Below are positions 43,015 through 52,262 of a stretch of DNA of 58,317 nucleotides, piece after piece (within the stretch, counting starts at the first letter, position 1; the number at the start of each line of letters is the position of its first letter). The DNA is taken from contig CANLEE010000014.1 of the NCBI GenBank assembly GCA_947489585.1, positions 1-58,317 on the forward strand, given 5' to 3'. This stretch comes from an uncultured Psychroserpens sp. (GTDB lineage Bacteria; Bacteroidota; Bacteroidia; Flavobacteriales; Flavobacteriaceae). The notes beneath the pieces are model-generated. The model had not been told where the DNA came from, made no database searches, and saw only the letters and a program-made list of their open reading frames with translations. Made by a program: the position numbers and the translations under genes.

Positions 43015-43065
43015 ACAAATGGCATCAACTTTGACAACTAAAAAACAATAGACTAACTATATAGT

Positions 43066-44121
43066 TTGAAAATTTTAATCATCCAACAGAAAATGATTGG
43101 TGACGTGCTCACTACAAGTATTTTGTTTGAAGCACTAAAAGTCAAACATCCTAATGCTGAATTGCATTATGTCATCAATCAGCATACATTTCCTGTGGTT
43201 GAGAATAATCCATTTATTGACAAATTTTTGTTTGTTACTTCAGAAATGGAAGAAAGTAAACCAAAATTCTTAGCGTTTCTGAAATCTATAAAACAAGAAA
43301 AATACGATACTGTAATCGATGTGTATTCTAAGTTTTCGAGTAATTTAATGACGAAGTTTTCTGGCGCTAAAATGAAAATTTCAAAGCAAAAATGGTACAC
43401 ATCCTATTACTATACGCATACCTACAAAGAAGCAAAACAACCTAAAACCAATGCCGGCTTAGCTATTGAAAACAGATTGCAATTATTGAAACCTTTGTGT
43501 GATGAAACCCCAAAGGCTATTCAACCCAAAATCTACTTAACACCTGAAGAGATTAGCCAATCCAAACAACTTCTAACTGATTCAAAAATCGATTTAGCAA
43601 AACCTTTATACATGATTAGTGTACTTGGAAGTGGTGATAGCAAAACCTATCCGTTGGCGCAAATGGCAAAGGTGATTGATGCTGTTGTTGAAGAGACTAA
43701 TGGACAAATTTTATTCAATTATATTCCAAAGCAAATTCACGAAGCCAAAACCGTTTACAACTTTTGCAATGCAGAAACCAAAAAACAAATTTTCTTTGAT
43801 GTCTTCGGAAAAAATCTGAGAGACTTCTTATCAATAACTTACCATTGTACTGCATTAATTGGAAATGAAGGTGGTGCAGTGAATATGGCCAAAGCATTAG
43901 ATATTTCGACATTTACTATTTTTTCACCGTGGATTAAAAAAGAAGCTTGGAGTATGTTTGAAGATGGTAAAAAACATGTATCGGTACACTTGAGTGACTT
44001 TCAACCACAACTGTTTGAAGGTAAAAAAACCAAAGAATTGAAGGCAGATCAAAAACCCTTGTATGAAATGTTTTCTCCTGACTATTTCATTGATAAACTA
44101 AATATTTTTCTTAAACAATAG
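43066..44121 (+). CDS. Glycosyltransferase family 9 (heptosyltransferase-like)
   Basis: 351 residues beginning MKILIIQQKMIGDVLTTSILFEAL, the classic start of GT9 proteins; the start codon is TTG at 43066 and no better upstream ATG exists. The C-terminal nucleotide-sugar region LIGNEGGAVNMAKAL is also typical. Family members add heptose to the lipid A-Kdo inner core. Together with the following genes it suggests LPS core assembly at the cytoplasmic face of the inner membrane. Its end overlaps the convergent YrbL-like gene by 11 bases. Confidence 0.9.
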   Translation: MKILIIQQKMIGDVLTTSILFEALKVKHPNAELHYVINQHTFPVVENNPFIDKFLFVTSEMEESKPKFLAFLKSIKQEKYDTVIDVYSKFSSNLMTKFSGAKMKISKQKWYTSYYYTHTYKEAKQPKTNAGLAIENRLQLLKPLCDETPKAIQPKIYLTPEEISQSKQLLTDSKIDLAKPLYMISVLGSGDSKTYPLAQMAKVIDAVVEETNGQILFNYIPKQIHEAKTVYNFCNAETKKQIFFDVFGKNLRDFLSITYHCTALIGNEGGAVNMAKALDISTFTIFSPWIKKEAWSMFEDGKKHVSVHLSDFQPQLFEGKKTKELKADQKPLYEMFSPDYFIDKLNIFLKQ

Positions 44122-44731
44122 CATCTCCTCTATCTCGCAAACGCTTTATATAAGCTCGTTGAGCTGATAAAGAATTTAAATGTGCTGTTGCAAAACGACG
44201 TTCCACTTTTTGCTTTGCAAAGTGATTAAAATAGTCTGCCAATGGAAAAAAATCTCTATGACCAATCCCATCAATAATGATTAATCGAACAGATCCATCT
44301 TTAAATCGCTGACAACAAATATTACGCGCTCTTAAGTCGGCTGCAAATACTTTATGCGCAATCATTTGCTGTTTCAAACGCCCTAACTCTGTCAAAAAAA
44401 CCGCATCCAAAATTGGTGAATCCTCCATTTCGAGATAATGCCTTAAGGTTAAAGATATCTCTTGAGAGACTTCATCTTTAATCAAGTCATACACAAAACC
44501 AGTTCCCAAATTAGTACTAACCTCGCCATGATATTTGGCATAAAACGGATATTCAAAAGCTGACGTGTTTTTGCTTTTAATCTTTTGATAGTATTTTATT
44601 TCCTTATAGAGATGATTAACTTCAATATCTGGTTTACCAATTTTGATGCATAAATCATTATTTTCTGGATGAAAATAGACTTGTCTAGCAAGGCCTTCTG
44701 AGATATAATGTTCCTTTTGTATGTTAACCAT
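44111..44731 (-). CDS. YrbL-family kinase-like protein
   Basis: 206 residues. It resembles the PhoP-regulated YrbL family of protein-kinase-like proteins: an N-terminal glycine-poor lobe (GLARQVYFHPENNDLCIKIGK, key run ARQVYFHP), a catalytic-loop-like ADLRARNICC and a DFG-like IIIDGIG. Role in the cell is not established; in this setting a part in LPS or envelope sugar phosphorylation is plausible. It overlaps the upstream glycosyltransferase gene by one base (TAATG) and the convergent GT9 gene by 11. Confidence 0.8.
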   Translation of the reverse strand: MVNIQKEHYISEGLARQVYFHPENNDLCIKIGKPDIEVNHLYKEIKYYQKIKSKNTSAFEYPFYAKYHGEVSTNLGTGFVYDLIKDEVSQEISLTLRHYLEMEDSPILDAVFLTELGRLKQQMIAHKVFAADLRARNICCQRFKDGSVRLIIIDGIGHRDFFPLADYFNHFAKQKVERRFATAHLNSLSAQRAYIKRLRDRGDAIV

Positions 44732-45558
44732 TAAACGTCTAATTTTTCGATACCATAAGGCGTTTTAGTCACTTTTTTAGCTTTAGTAGTGTCACGTATT
44801 GCTTTGTTTTTTTCCATCATCTCAGGTTTCACGTAACCTCTGGCGTGATCTAAATGCAAACAAATAGCACTATATCTTATCTGTTTAGCTTTAATTCCAG
44901 CATTAAACAATCGCTCTCCTAACTCCCTATCTTCTCCTCCATACTGCATCCGCTCGTCATATCCATTAGCAGCAATAATGTCTGTTCTATAACCTGAAGC
45001 ATTATGACCGTTCCAAGTCGCAGTTGTTGGCGTAAAAAGATTAAGTAACGTTTGCTTTAATCCTTTAGCCGTAATTTTATTGTTTTTAAAAGACGGTTTA
45101 AGCCCATGCTTTTTCAACCAATTAATATCAAAGCAACGCTGCGTTTTGATATCTGCTTCGGAAATGAGCTCACTAATATCCATTGGAAGCTTAAAATAAC
45201 CACCAGATAAAAAATAACCACGTTCCCTATTATCTACATGTACTTGCAAAAAGTCTGCTCTAGCAATACAATCACCATCAGTATACACTAAGTAGCTACC
45301 TTGACTCGCAACCGTTGCCTTATTGAGAATTATTGTTTTTTGAAACCCTTTATCCTCATGCCAAATGTGCTGAATCGGATAACTCACTTGTGATCTCATT
45401 GTTTCTATAAGCGTCTTAGTATCCTCGTTTGAGCCATCATCTGCAATGATGACTTCAAAATTGGTAACCGTTTGCTGGTCAAAACTCCACAATACTTTTT
45501 GCAACCACAACGGACTATTATAAGTGCTTATAATTACAGAAACATCTAATTCATTCAT
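44731..45558 (-). CDS. Glycosyltransferase family 2 with GT7C-like C-terminal domain
   Basis: 275 residues from the ATG at 45558 (MNELDVSVIISTYN). An earlier in-frame ATG at 45588 would add ten residues and cannot be excluded. GT-A fold motifs are IISTYNSPLWLQKVLWSF, VIIADDGSNEDT, VYTDGDCIARADF and, in the C-terminal galactosyltransferase-like part, GYDERMQYGGEDRELGERL. It should transfer a sugar from a nucleotide donor to a surface glycan. Coupled to the YrbL-like gene by a TAATG overlap and divergent from the GT2 at 45626. Confidence 0.9.
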   Translation of the reverse strand: MNELDVSVIISTYNSPLWLQKVLWSFDQQTVTNFEVIIADDGSNEDTKTLIETMRSQVSYPIQHIWHEDKGFQKTIILNKATVASQGSYLVYTDGDCIARADFLQVHVDNRERGYFLSGGYFKLPMDISELISEADIKTQRCFDINWLKKHGLKPSFKNNKITAKGLKQTLLNLFTPTTATWNGHNASGYRTDIIAANGYDERMQYGGEDRELGERLFNAGIKAKQIRYSAICLHLDHARGYVKPEMMEKNKAIRDTTKAKKVTKTPYGIEKLDV

Positions 45559-45625
45559 AGTTTCAAAAATACCATTTTTAGCAAACATTTTATTGCTATT
45601 TTTACAACAAATTACAAATTGATGT

Positions 45626-46381
45626 ATGCAGAAACTTACTGCAATAATTCCAACTGGAAATGAAATTCACAATATTGAAGCTGTTATTGCTTCAGTAGAT
45701 TTTGCTGATGAAATTTTAGTAGTAGATAGCTTAAGCACTGATGGCACTTATGAAAAAGCTCAAGAATTGGCTACTAGAGTCATTCAACGTGAGTATGGTT
45801 ATTCGGCTTCTCAAAAAAATTGGGCAATTCCGCAGGCAAAACACGAATGGGTATTTTTAGTTGATGCTGATGAACGGGTGACACCTGAACTCAAAGCAGA
45901 AATTATTAAAATTCTTAGCCAACCAAAACAGGAACATACAGCCTATTGGATTGGACGCATTAATTATTTTATGGGAGAACGTGTTAACTATAGTGGTTGG
46001 CGTAATGACGTTGTGATTCGATTATTTAAACGTGATTATTGCGTTTATGAAGATAAACAAGTTCATGCCGAAATCATCGTAGATGGTACGGTTGGAAAAC
46101 TCAAACACAAGCTCACTCATAATACCTTTGTGACTTTTGATAAGTTTATTGAAAAAATGAATCGTTACGCTTGGTGGCAAGCTAGAGACTACGATAAAAA
46201 AACAGGCCGTTTAACACCTTATCATTTTGTAATTAAGCCATTTTGGGGTTTTTTTAAACACTATTTTGTTCAGAGCGGTTTTAGAGATGGTGTTGTAGGT
46301 TTTACAATAAGTAGTATGCAAGCCTACGCTGTTTTTATGCGTTACATAAAAATATGGCTTTTACGTCGTGGACGTGAATAA
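45626..46381 (+). CDS. Glycosyltransferase family 2, WaaE/KdtX-like
   Basis: 251 residues. GT-A motifs AIIPTGNEIHNIEAVIASV, ILVVDSLSTDGT, SASQKNWAIPQAKHEWVFLVDADERV (key run VFLVDADERV) match the WaaE-type LPS core beta-glucosyltransferases. The basic, aromatic C-terminus (RYIKIWLLRRGRE) could sit on the membrane. Its stop at 46381 directly abuts the end of the convergent kinase-like gene. Confidence 0.9.
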   Translation: MQKLTAIIPTGNEIHNIEAVIASVDFADEILVVDSLSTDGTYEKAQELATRVIQREYGYSASQKNWAIPQAKHEWVFLVDADERVTPELKAEIIKILSQPKQEHTAYWIGRINYFMGERVNYSGWRNDVVIRLFKRDYCVYEDKQVHAEIIVDGTVGKLKHKLTHNTFVTFDKFIEKMNRYAWWQARDYDKKTGRLTPYHFVIKPFWGFFKHYFVQSGFRDGVVGFTISSMQAYAVFMRYIKIWLLRRGRE

Positions 46382-47137
46382 TCACTTTTTCCAGAACTTT
46401 AACTTCTTTTTTAAACGTCGGCGTCGTTGATAATCATCTTGAAAACCTTGTGTGTATTTCCACATTAAATTATAAACTTCGTTAACATCATGAGATATGC
46501 ATTTAGCATATTCATCGCTCATAATTTTTATGACGGGTTCTTTAGTAGCAAGCTTGGCGAAGTTTTTTATTCGTGTATCAAAATCTAAGGGCTTAAATTC
46601 CATTCGATTTAAATCTACAAGAGCAAACTCATAACCATTATCCCTTTTTTTAATTAAGGTATTTCCTGGAGAATGATCTAAAAAATGAACGTCGTTCTCA
46701 TGTAGCTTGTAGGTGAATCTAGTGAAAGCTCTAAGCACCTCTTCTTGCTTTGGGTACTCAGGATCTTTAAGCTCCCTGAAGGTACAATCGCTATCCAATT
46801 GTTCACTTATATAATAGCTTTTTTTAAAAAAGAAAAACGTTTTAAATTCATAGTATGCAATAGGTTCTGGTGTACCAATTCCCAAACTTTTAATACGTTG
46901 ACCATATTCAAAAGAACGCTGTGCCTTACTCTTTCTGAAAAATCGGTAAGCAATTTGATTCACCAAATTAGGAACTCGAAACGATTTCACGTTAAGCGTC
47001 TTCTCATTAAGCTCAAATAATTTTAAAGCGTTTCTATCTTGATTACCAAAAGGTTTTCCTTTTGAATCAAAATTTAAAACAATAGCTTCCAATTGTTTTT
47101 GAAATGCTTTGTAATCATTACTTATCTCATAATTCAT
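46382..47137 (-). CDS. Lipopolysaccharide kinase-like protein (KdkA/Waa kinase family)
   Basis: 251 residues of LPS-kinase type: a small N-lobe with VKSFRVPNLVNQIAYRFFRKSKAQRSF, a catalytic loop HFLDHSPGNTLI (Asp and Asn in the HxDxxxxN pattern) and a DFG-like VDLNRM. Relatives phosphorylate Kdo or heptose in the inner core. The C-terminus is strongly basic (RRRRLKKKLKFWKK), consistent with membrane contact. Its promoter ends 4 bases before the ATG (47142-47149), so the mRNA is probably leaderless. Confidence 0.85.
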   Translation of the reverse strand: MNYEISNDYKAFQKQLEAIVLNFDSKGKPFGNQDRNALKLFELNEKTLNVKSFRVPNLVNQIAYRFFRKSKAQRSFEYGQRIKSLGIGTPEPIAYYEFKTFFFFKKSYYISEQLDSDCTFRELKDPEYPKQEEVLRAFTRFTYKLHENDVHFLDHSPGNTLIKKRDNGYEFALVDLNRMEFKPLDFDTRIKNFAKLATKEPVIKIMSDEYAKCISHDVNEVYNLMWKYTQGFQDDYQRRRRLKKKLKFWKK

Positions 47138-47141
47138 ATCG

Positions 47142-47173
47142 CAAAATTACGATTACTTTTGAATCTATAACAA
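47142..47173 (-). promoter_or_regulatory. Promoter of the LPS kinase-like gene (predicted leaderless)
   Basis: On the minus strand, TTG (47171-47173), 21 bases, then a consensus TAATTTTG (47142-47149), 4 bases before the ATG. It overlaps the divergent promoter at 47159-47190. Confidence 0.55.
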
Positions 47174-47190
47174 AGTTAATTTTAGTTTTG
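47159..47190 (+). promoter_or_regulatory. Promoter of the GT4 glycosyltransferase gene
   Basis: TTG (47159-47161), 21 bases, then a consensus TAGTTTTG (47183-47190), giving a short leader before 47213. Confidence 0.6.
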
Positions 47191-47212
47191 TTTCTTTGTA
47201 AAAAGAAAACAA

Positions 47213-48280
47213 ATGGCCAACGTATTTTTAGAATCTCACCATATCAAAAATTTAAATTTTGGATTTGGTCAGTTCAACTACCATTTGATTAAAGGGATAC
47301 ATAATTATATACCCTCAGATTTTCGGATGACTTTACATGCAGAAAACATCCAAGATCTAAAAAACGAATTTGGTTCAGATTTTAATTACAAGAAATACTA
47401 TGCATTCAGACGTTATGATGCCTTAAGAATTAGAAAAAAATATGATGTTTGGCACTGTATGAATCAAAATACAAGAATAGAACCTTATCACAATATCCCA
47501 TATTTGCTTACCATTCACAACACGTCTTACATCAAGGATAAAAACGATTATAAAGATAAAAAAGAGCATATTCAATTTCAAGAAAAAATAAACAGGAGCA
47601 CTGCAATTACTTATATTTCAGAATATGCAAAAAGTTCTACTCATCAATTTTTCGAGGTTCCAAAAATCCCAGAATATGTAATTCATAATGGGAATCCTAT
47701 TGTAAAAATGACACTTCCTGATGCATATAAACCAAAATTTGTTCCTACTAAGCCATTTTTATTTACTATAGGCGAAATTAAAGAACGAAAGAACTTTAAG
47801 TCATTGGTTGGTCTTATTCAAAACCTAAGTGATTATCACCTTATCATTGCTGGTAAAAACAGCACAAGTGAAGCTGAACGGATTCAATCTCTTATTGATA
47901 AAAACCAATTAAATGATAGAATTACTCTTATTGGTAAAATTTCAGAATTAGACAAACAGTTTTATTATAAAAATTGTACTGCATTTGTATTTCCATCGTT
48001 ACGCGAAGGATTTGGCTTGCCTGTTATTGAAGCTATGAAATTCGGAAAACCTACGTTTATTTCAAATAACACCTCGCTTCCAGAGATTGGTGGTGACTTA
48101 TCGTTTTATTGGGATCATTATGACCCAAAATACATGTCTGAAGTTTTCGAAAAAGGAATGAATGCCTACGAAACAAACAAAAATCAATATATTAAACGAT
48201 TAAAACAAAGAGCTGAAAGCTTTAATTGGAATGATGCAGCAAAAACGTATATTGAGGTGTATCGATCATTAATACAGTAA
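47213..48280 (+). CDS. Glycosyltransferase family 4
   Basis: 355 residues with a GT-B fold. The donor-binding region is plain: FLFTIGEIKERKNFKSLVGL, LIIAGK, ITLIGKISELDKQFYYKNCTAFVFPSLREGFGLPVIEAMKFGKP (key run FPSLREGFGLPVIEAM). The E-x7-E motif is in that segment. It transfers sugar to a surface glycan or LPS core. The pyruvyltransferase-like gene follows 5 bases later, so the two form an operon. Confidence 0.93.
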   Translation: MANVFLESHHIKNLNFGFGQFNYHLIKGIHNYIPSDFRMTLHAENIQDLKNEFGSDFNYKKYYAFRRYDALRIRKKYDVWHCMNQNTRIEPYHNIPYLLTIHNTSYIKDKNDYKDKKEHIQFQEKINRSTAITYISEYAKSSTHQFFEVPKIPEYVIHNGNPIVKMTLPDAYKPKFVPTKPFLFTIGEIKERKNFKSLVGLIQNLSDYHLIIAGKNSTSEAERIQSLIDKNQLNDRITLIGKISELDKQFYYKNCTAFVFPSLREGFGLPVIEAMKFGKPTFISNNTSLPEIGGDLSFYWDHYDPKYMSEVFEKGMNAYETNKNQYIKRLKQRAESFNWNDAAKTYIEVYRSLIQ

Positions 48281-48285
48281 CGAGA

Positions 48286-49182
48286 ATGAAAAAACTTATT
48301 AGTTCTGCAAAACGTTCTATTCGCAAAAAGCAGAGCATTGCTAAAATATTAAAATCTGAACAGCATAACGAACCTGTTGCCAATGTGCATCGCATCGATA
48401 CCAGAAACGCAGGAGATTATTATTGTGCTCCTCATCATTACTTTGATGTATTAAAAGGAAAATCGCTCGATATTTTTGGTTACAAAAGTGATGATAATGA
48501 TAAGCGTCAAAATTTTATAGATACTGTCAATGCTAAATCACTAATCATTGGAGGTGGAGGATTACTTAACCGATCAGGTTTTAACCGACAAATGAAACTC
48601 TTTGAAAAGCTTTCTGAAAAAGGAAAGAAAACAGTGCTTTGGGGTGTTGGACACAATGAAAAACATCCACATACTTATGACAAAGTGAAACATTATAATG
48701 TCGATGTCTCTAAATTTGGAATTGCAGGAACCAGAGATTATAAAATGCCCGGAGAATATGTACCATGTGTTAGCTGCTTACATCCCATTTTTGATGACCC
48801 CTTTGATGAAACACAAGATATAGGTATTGTATTTCATAAAGACACACTAAAAAAACCAGAAATATTAGCGAAATTTAAAGACTATCCTACATCATCAAAC
48901 ACTTCAGATTTTGAAGAACTTATAAATTTCATAAAAGCATCTAATAAAGTAGTATCTGATAGCTATCATGTCATGTATTGGAGTATGCTTTTAGGTAAAA
49001 AAGTAGTGGTTGTGCCTAATTCATCAAAATTTTATGATTTTCAACACCGTCCAGTTATATCCGATTTTGATAATGCCTTAAATCAGTTTTCTAAAACAGA
49101 AACCTACTCTGGATTATTAGATAAATGTAGAACGATTAACAAAGATTTTTCTGTCAAAGTATTTGATTACCTCAATCTCTAA
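48286..49182 (+). CDS. Polysaccharide pyruvyl transferase-like protein
   Basis: 298 residues with the family's hallmarks: NAGDYYCAPHHYF near the start, LIIGGGGLLN, LWGVGHN, and DSYHVMYWSMLLGKKVVVVP in the second half. These enzymes add ketal-linked pyruvate from phosphoenolpyruvate to sugars such as galactose or mannose on exopolysaccharide and LPS. Co-transcribed with the GT4 gene. The acceptor cannot be told. Last gene of the glycan cluster. Confidence 0.85.
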   Translation: MKKLISSAKRSIRKKQSIAKILKSEQHNEPVANVHRIDTRNAGDYYCAPHHYFDVLKGKSLDIFGYKSDDNDKRQNFIDTVNAKSLIIGGGGLLNRSGFNRQMKLFEKLSEKGKKTVLWGVGHNEKHPHTYDKVKHYNVDVSKFGIAGTRDYKMPGEYVPCVSCLHPIFDDPFDETQDIGIVFHKDTLKKPEILAKFKDYPTSSNTSDFEELINFIKASNKVVSDSYHVMYWSMLLGKKVVVVPNSSKFYDFQHRPVISDFDNALNQFSKTETYSGLLDKCRTINKDFSVKVFDYLNL

Positions 49183-49268
49183 ATTCTAATTCGTTTTATG
49201 GACAACTAATTTCTCAAAACTTAGTAAATAAATAAGTGACGAGGTTTTAAAAAATGTAGCATATGTCG

Positions 49269-49276
49269 TAAATTTG
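49269..49276 (+). promoter_or_regulatory. -7 element of the CCA-adding enzyme operon
   Basis: A consensus TAAATTTG; no TTG lies at the expected distance. It rules out the TTG start at 49274 and allows starts at 49292 or 49325. Confidence 0.45.
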
Positions 49277-49324
49277 CAAAACGAAAAAGTAATGCAGTTT
49301 TTCGCTACGAATACTCGAATACAA

Positions 49325-50758
49325 ATGTCAAATATAAGCTACAAAGAAGCCTTACAAAATGATATATTTAATATCATCTCCAAATCTTCAAAAGAATTAG
49401 GAGTAGACAGCTACGTTATTGGCGGTTTTGTTCGTGATTATATATTAAATCGTGGTGAACATAAAGACATTGATATCGTTGCAATTGGTAGCGGGATAGC
49501 ACTCGCTAAAGAGGTCGCTAAAAACTTACCAAACAGTCCAAAGGTTCAAGTATTTAAAACCTATGGAACAGCAATGCTTGTTTATGAGGGCATGGATATT
49601 GAGTTTGTTGGCGCACGCAAAGAATCTTATACAGAAAATAGTAGAAATCCAATTGTAGAAAACGGCACACTTCAAGACGATCAAAACAGAAGAGATTTTA
49701 CAATTAATGCAATGGCTTTAAATCTTTCTGAAGATGACTTCGGAAACTTACTAGACCCATTTAATGGCATTCAAGACCTTAAAGATAAAATCATACGCAC
49801 ACCTCTAGACCCTGATGTGACTTATAGTGATGATCCTTTACGAATGATGCGTGCAATACGATTTGCAACACAACTCAATTTCACCATTGAAAGTGAATCA
49901 TTAGAAGCAATTTCTCGAAATAAAGAACGTATTAAAATCATTACCAATGAACGTATCGTTGTTGAGTTGAATAAAATTCTTGGAAGTGACAAGCCTTCTA
50001 TTGGGTTTTTGCATTTAGAGCATACTGGTCTATTACATTTTATCCTTCCTGAGCTTACAGCTCTCAAAGGCATTGATGAAGTTGAAGGTCAAACACATAA
50101 AGATAATTTTTACCACACGCTTGAAGTGGTTGACAATATTGTTAAAAACACTGATAATGTATGGCTACGTTGGGCTGCTTTACTACATGATATTGGTAAA
50201 GCTCCAACAAAAAAGTTTAGTAAAAAAGTAGGTTGGACCTTCCATGCTCACGAGTTTGAAGGTGCAAAAATGGTATATCATTTATTTAAACGCCTTAAAA
50301 TGCCTTTAAATGACAAAATGAAATTTGTCCAAAAAATGGTGTTTATGAGCTCACGTCCAATTGTATTAGCTCAAGATCTTGTTACAGATTCTGCTGTAAG
50401 ACGTTTGGTATTTGACGCTGGAGATTATGTTGAAGATTTAATGACCTTATGTGAAGCAGATATCACAACGAAGAACCCAAAAAAATTCAATAAATACCAT
50501 AATAACTTCAAAATTGTACGTGAAAAAATAGTTGAAGTTGAAGCTCGAGATCACATTCGAAATTTTCAACCGCCTATTTCAGGAGAAGAAATTATGAAGG
50601 CTTTTAATTTAAAACCATCTAGAGAAATTGGTCAGATCAAAGAGGTCATCAAAGAAGCGATTTTAGAAGGTGGTATTCCAAACGAATATGAAGCAGCTTA
50701 TCAATTAATGCTGAAAGAAGGGGAACGACTCGGACTTAAAGTAAACTCTAAGTCATGA
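49325..50758 (+). CDS. CCA tRNA nucleotidyltransferase with HD domain
   Basis: 477 residues from the ATG at 49325 (MSNISYKEALQ); another in-frame ATG at 49292 would add 11 residues. The head domain has the class II nucleotidyltransferase signature YVIGGFVRDYIL and the metal-binding HKDIDI (D48, D50). RRDFTINAMALNL and DPLRMMRAIRFA follow. An HD domain (ALLHDIGKAPTKK, His288-Asp289) lies C-terminal. The enzyme adds or repairs the 3' CCA of tRNA. It overlaps the GNAT gene by 4 bases (ATGA). Confidence 0.92.
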   Translation: MSNISYKEALQNDIFNIISKSSKELGVDSYVIGGFVRDYILNRGEHKDIDIVAIGSGIALAKEVAKNLPNSPKVQVFKTYGTAMLVYEGMDIEFVGARKESYTENSRNPIVENGTLQDDQNRRDFTINAMALNLSEDDFGNLLDPFNGIQDLKDKIIRTPLDPDVTYSDDPLRMMRAIRFATQLNFTIESESLEAISRNKERIKIITNERIVVELNKILGSDKPSIGFLHLEHTGLLHFILPELTALKGIDEVEGQTHKDNFYHTLEVVDNIVKNTDNVWLRWAALLHDIGKAPTKKFSKKVGWTFHAHEFEGAKMVYHLFKRLKMPLNDKMKFVQKMVFMSSRPIVLAQDLVTDSAVRRLVFDAGDYVEDLMTLCEADITTKNPKKFNKYHNNFKIVREKIVEVEARDHIRNFQPPISGEEIMKAFNLKPSREIGQIKEVIKEAILEGGIPNEYEAAYQLMLKEGERLGLKVNSKS

Positions 50759-51207
50759 TAGAGATTATCAGAACAAATTCAGAAAACAAAGACTTTATTC
50801 AACTTGTAAAAGCCTTAGATGCTTATTTAAAAGTTACAGATGGTGATGAGCATGAGTTCTATAATCAGTTTAATGGCATTGATACGCTTAATCATGTAGT
50901 TGTTGCTTATACAAATGGCAATGCTGTTGGTTGTGGTGCTTTTAAAAAGTTTGACACACTAAGTGTTGAAATCAAACGTATGTACACAATACCAGAAACA
51001 CGTGGTAAAGGAATCGCTACTGAAATTTTAAAAGCCTTAGAAATTTGGGCTTTAGAATTACAATTTTCTTCTTGTGTTTTAGAAACTGGAATACGACAAA
51101 AAGAAGCGGTGAAATTCTACCAAAAGAATAATTATACAATGATTCCAAAGTATGGGCAATATGTCGATATGGACAATAGTTTATGTTTTGAAAAAAGATT
51201 AAAATAA
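50755..51207 (+). CDS. GNAT-family N-acetyltransferase
   Basis: 150 residues with the acetyl-CoA-binding motif A (KRMYTIPETRGKGIATEILKALE, key run RGKGIATEIL) and the C-terminal motif B-like EAVKFYQKNNYTMIPKYG. It acetylates an amine on an unknown small molecule or protein. Translation is coupled to the CCA enzyme by a 4-base overlap, and the heme A synthase ATG follows its stop without a gap. Confidence 0.9.
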   Translation: MIEIIRTNSENKDFIQLVKALDAYLKVTDGDEHEFYNQFNGIDTLNHVVVAYTNGNAVGCGAFKKFDTLSVEIKRMYTIPETRGKGIATEILKALEIWALELQFSSCVLETGIRQKEAVKFYQKNNYTMIPKYGQYVDMDNSLCFEKRLK

Positions 51208-52224
51208 ATGAAAAAGGATAACAAAAAGGTCATCTATTGGCTGCTTATAGGTTGTATTTTAATTTTTATAATGGTCGTTGTTGGTGGCATTACAAGATTG
51301 ACGCATTCTGGGTTATCGATTTCAAATTATAAATTGATTTCTGGCACCATCCCACCAATGAATGAGCAAGAATGGCAAGAAGCTTTCGATCTCTATAAGC
51401 AATATCCCGAATACCAAAAAATTCACTCACACTTTAATTTACAAGACTTTAAAGACATCTATTTCTGGGAATGGCTACACCGTGTTATTGGTCGATTCAT
51501 TGGACTTGTTTTTATCATCCCTTTTTTATATTTCTTAATACGAAAACAATTATCTAAATCCACCATTAAAAAAAGTATCATCTTACTATGCTTAGGAGCG
51601 TTTCAAGGTTTTTTAGGTTGGTACATGGTAAAAAGTGGCTTAGTTGACAATCCAGATGTGAGTCATTATCGCCTTGCAATGCATTTAACCACAGCATTTC
51701 TAACTTTTGCTTTTACTTTTTGGGTCGCTTTAGATTTAATATTTCCGAAGAAAAAAGAGATAGACAAAAAATTAAGAAATTTCATAAGAATTGGATTGCT
51801 CATCCTCATATTGCAAATCATTTATGGTGCATTTGTAGCAGGATTAGATGCTGGTATTATTCATAACCATTGGCCAATGATGAGTGAAGGACAATTTATG
51901 CATGAGACTGTATATATTGAACAAAACCCATTATACAAAAACTTTATAGAGGGAAAAAGTGGCGTGCAATTTATGCATAGAATGCTCGCATATGTTGTTG
52001 TTATTTTTATTATTGCGATATGGTTAAAGGTTAGAAAACTTATCTTAACTAGAGACCAACTTATAGGTATTAATGCGCTTTTACTTGCACTTGCAGTTCA
52101 ATTTATTCTTGGTGTTTTTACCATTATTAATGCGGTTCCTGTTTGGTTAGGAGTTGCACATCAAATTGGTGCATTTATTTTATTAAGCACTATGATATTT
52201 ACACTGCATCGCTTCAGTAAATAA
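51208..52224 (+). CDS. ctaA: Heme A synthase (COX15/CtaA)
   Basis: 338 residues with eight transmembrane segments. Family motifs are VVVGGITRLTHSGLSIS, FWEWLHRVIGRFIGL (heme ligand His), HYRLAMHLTTAF, and HRMLAYVVV and GVAHQIGAFILL in the C-terminal half. It oxidises heme O to heme A for the aa3-type terminal oxidase. It starts right after the GNAT stop, in the CCA enzyme operon. Confidence 0.94.
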   Translation: MKKDNKKVIYWLLIGCILIFIMVVVGGITRLTHSGLSISNYKLISGTIPPMNEQEWQEAFDLYKQYPEYQKIHSHFNLQDFKDIYFWEWLHRVIGRFIGLVFIIPFLYFLIRKQLSKSTIKKSIILLCLGAFQGFLGWYMVKSGLVDNPDVSHYRLAMHLTTAFLTFAFTFWVALDLIFPKKKEIDKKLRNFIRIGLLILILQIIYGAFVAGLDAGIIHNHWPMMSEGQFMHETVYIEQNPLYKNFIEGKSGVQFMHRMLAYVVVIFIIAIWLKVRKLILTRDQLIGINALLLALAVQFILGVFTIINAVPVWLGVAHQIGAFILLSTMIFTLHRFSK

Positions 52225-52237
52225 TTGAAAAAAAGTA

Positions 52238-52245
52238 TACCTTTG
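52238..52245 (+). promoter_or_regulatory. -7 element of the pRiA4b ORF-3-like gene
   Basis: A consensus TACCTTTG lies 17 bases before the ATG. The only upstream TTG (52225) is too close. Confidence 0.45.
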
Positions 52246-52262
52246 CAGCATAATTAATTACG

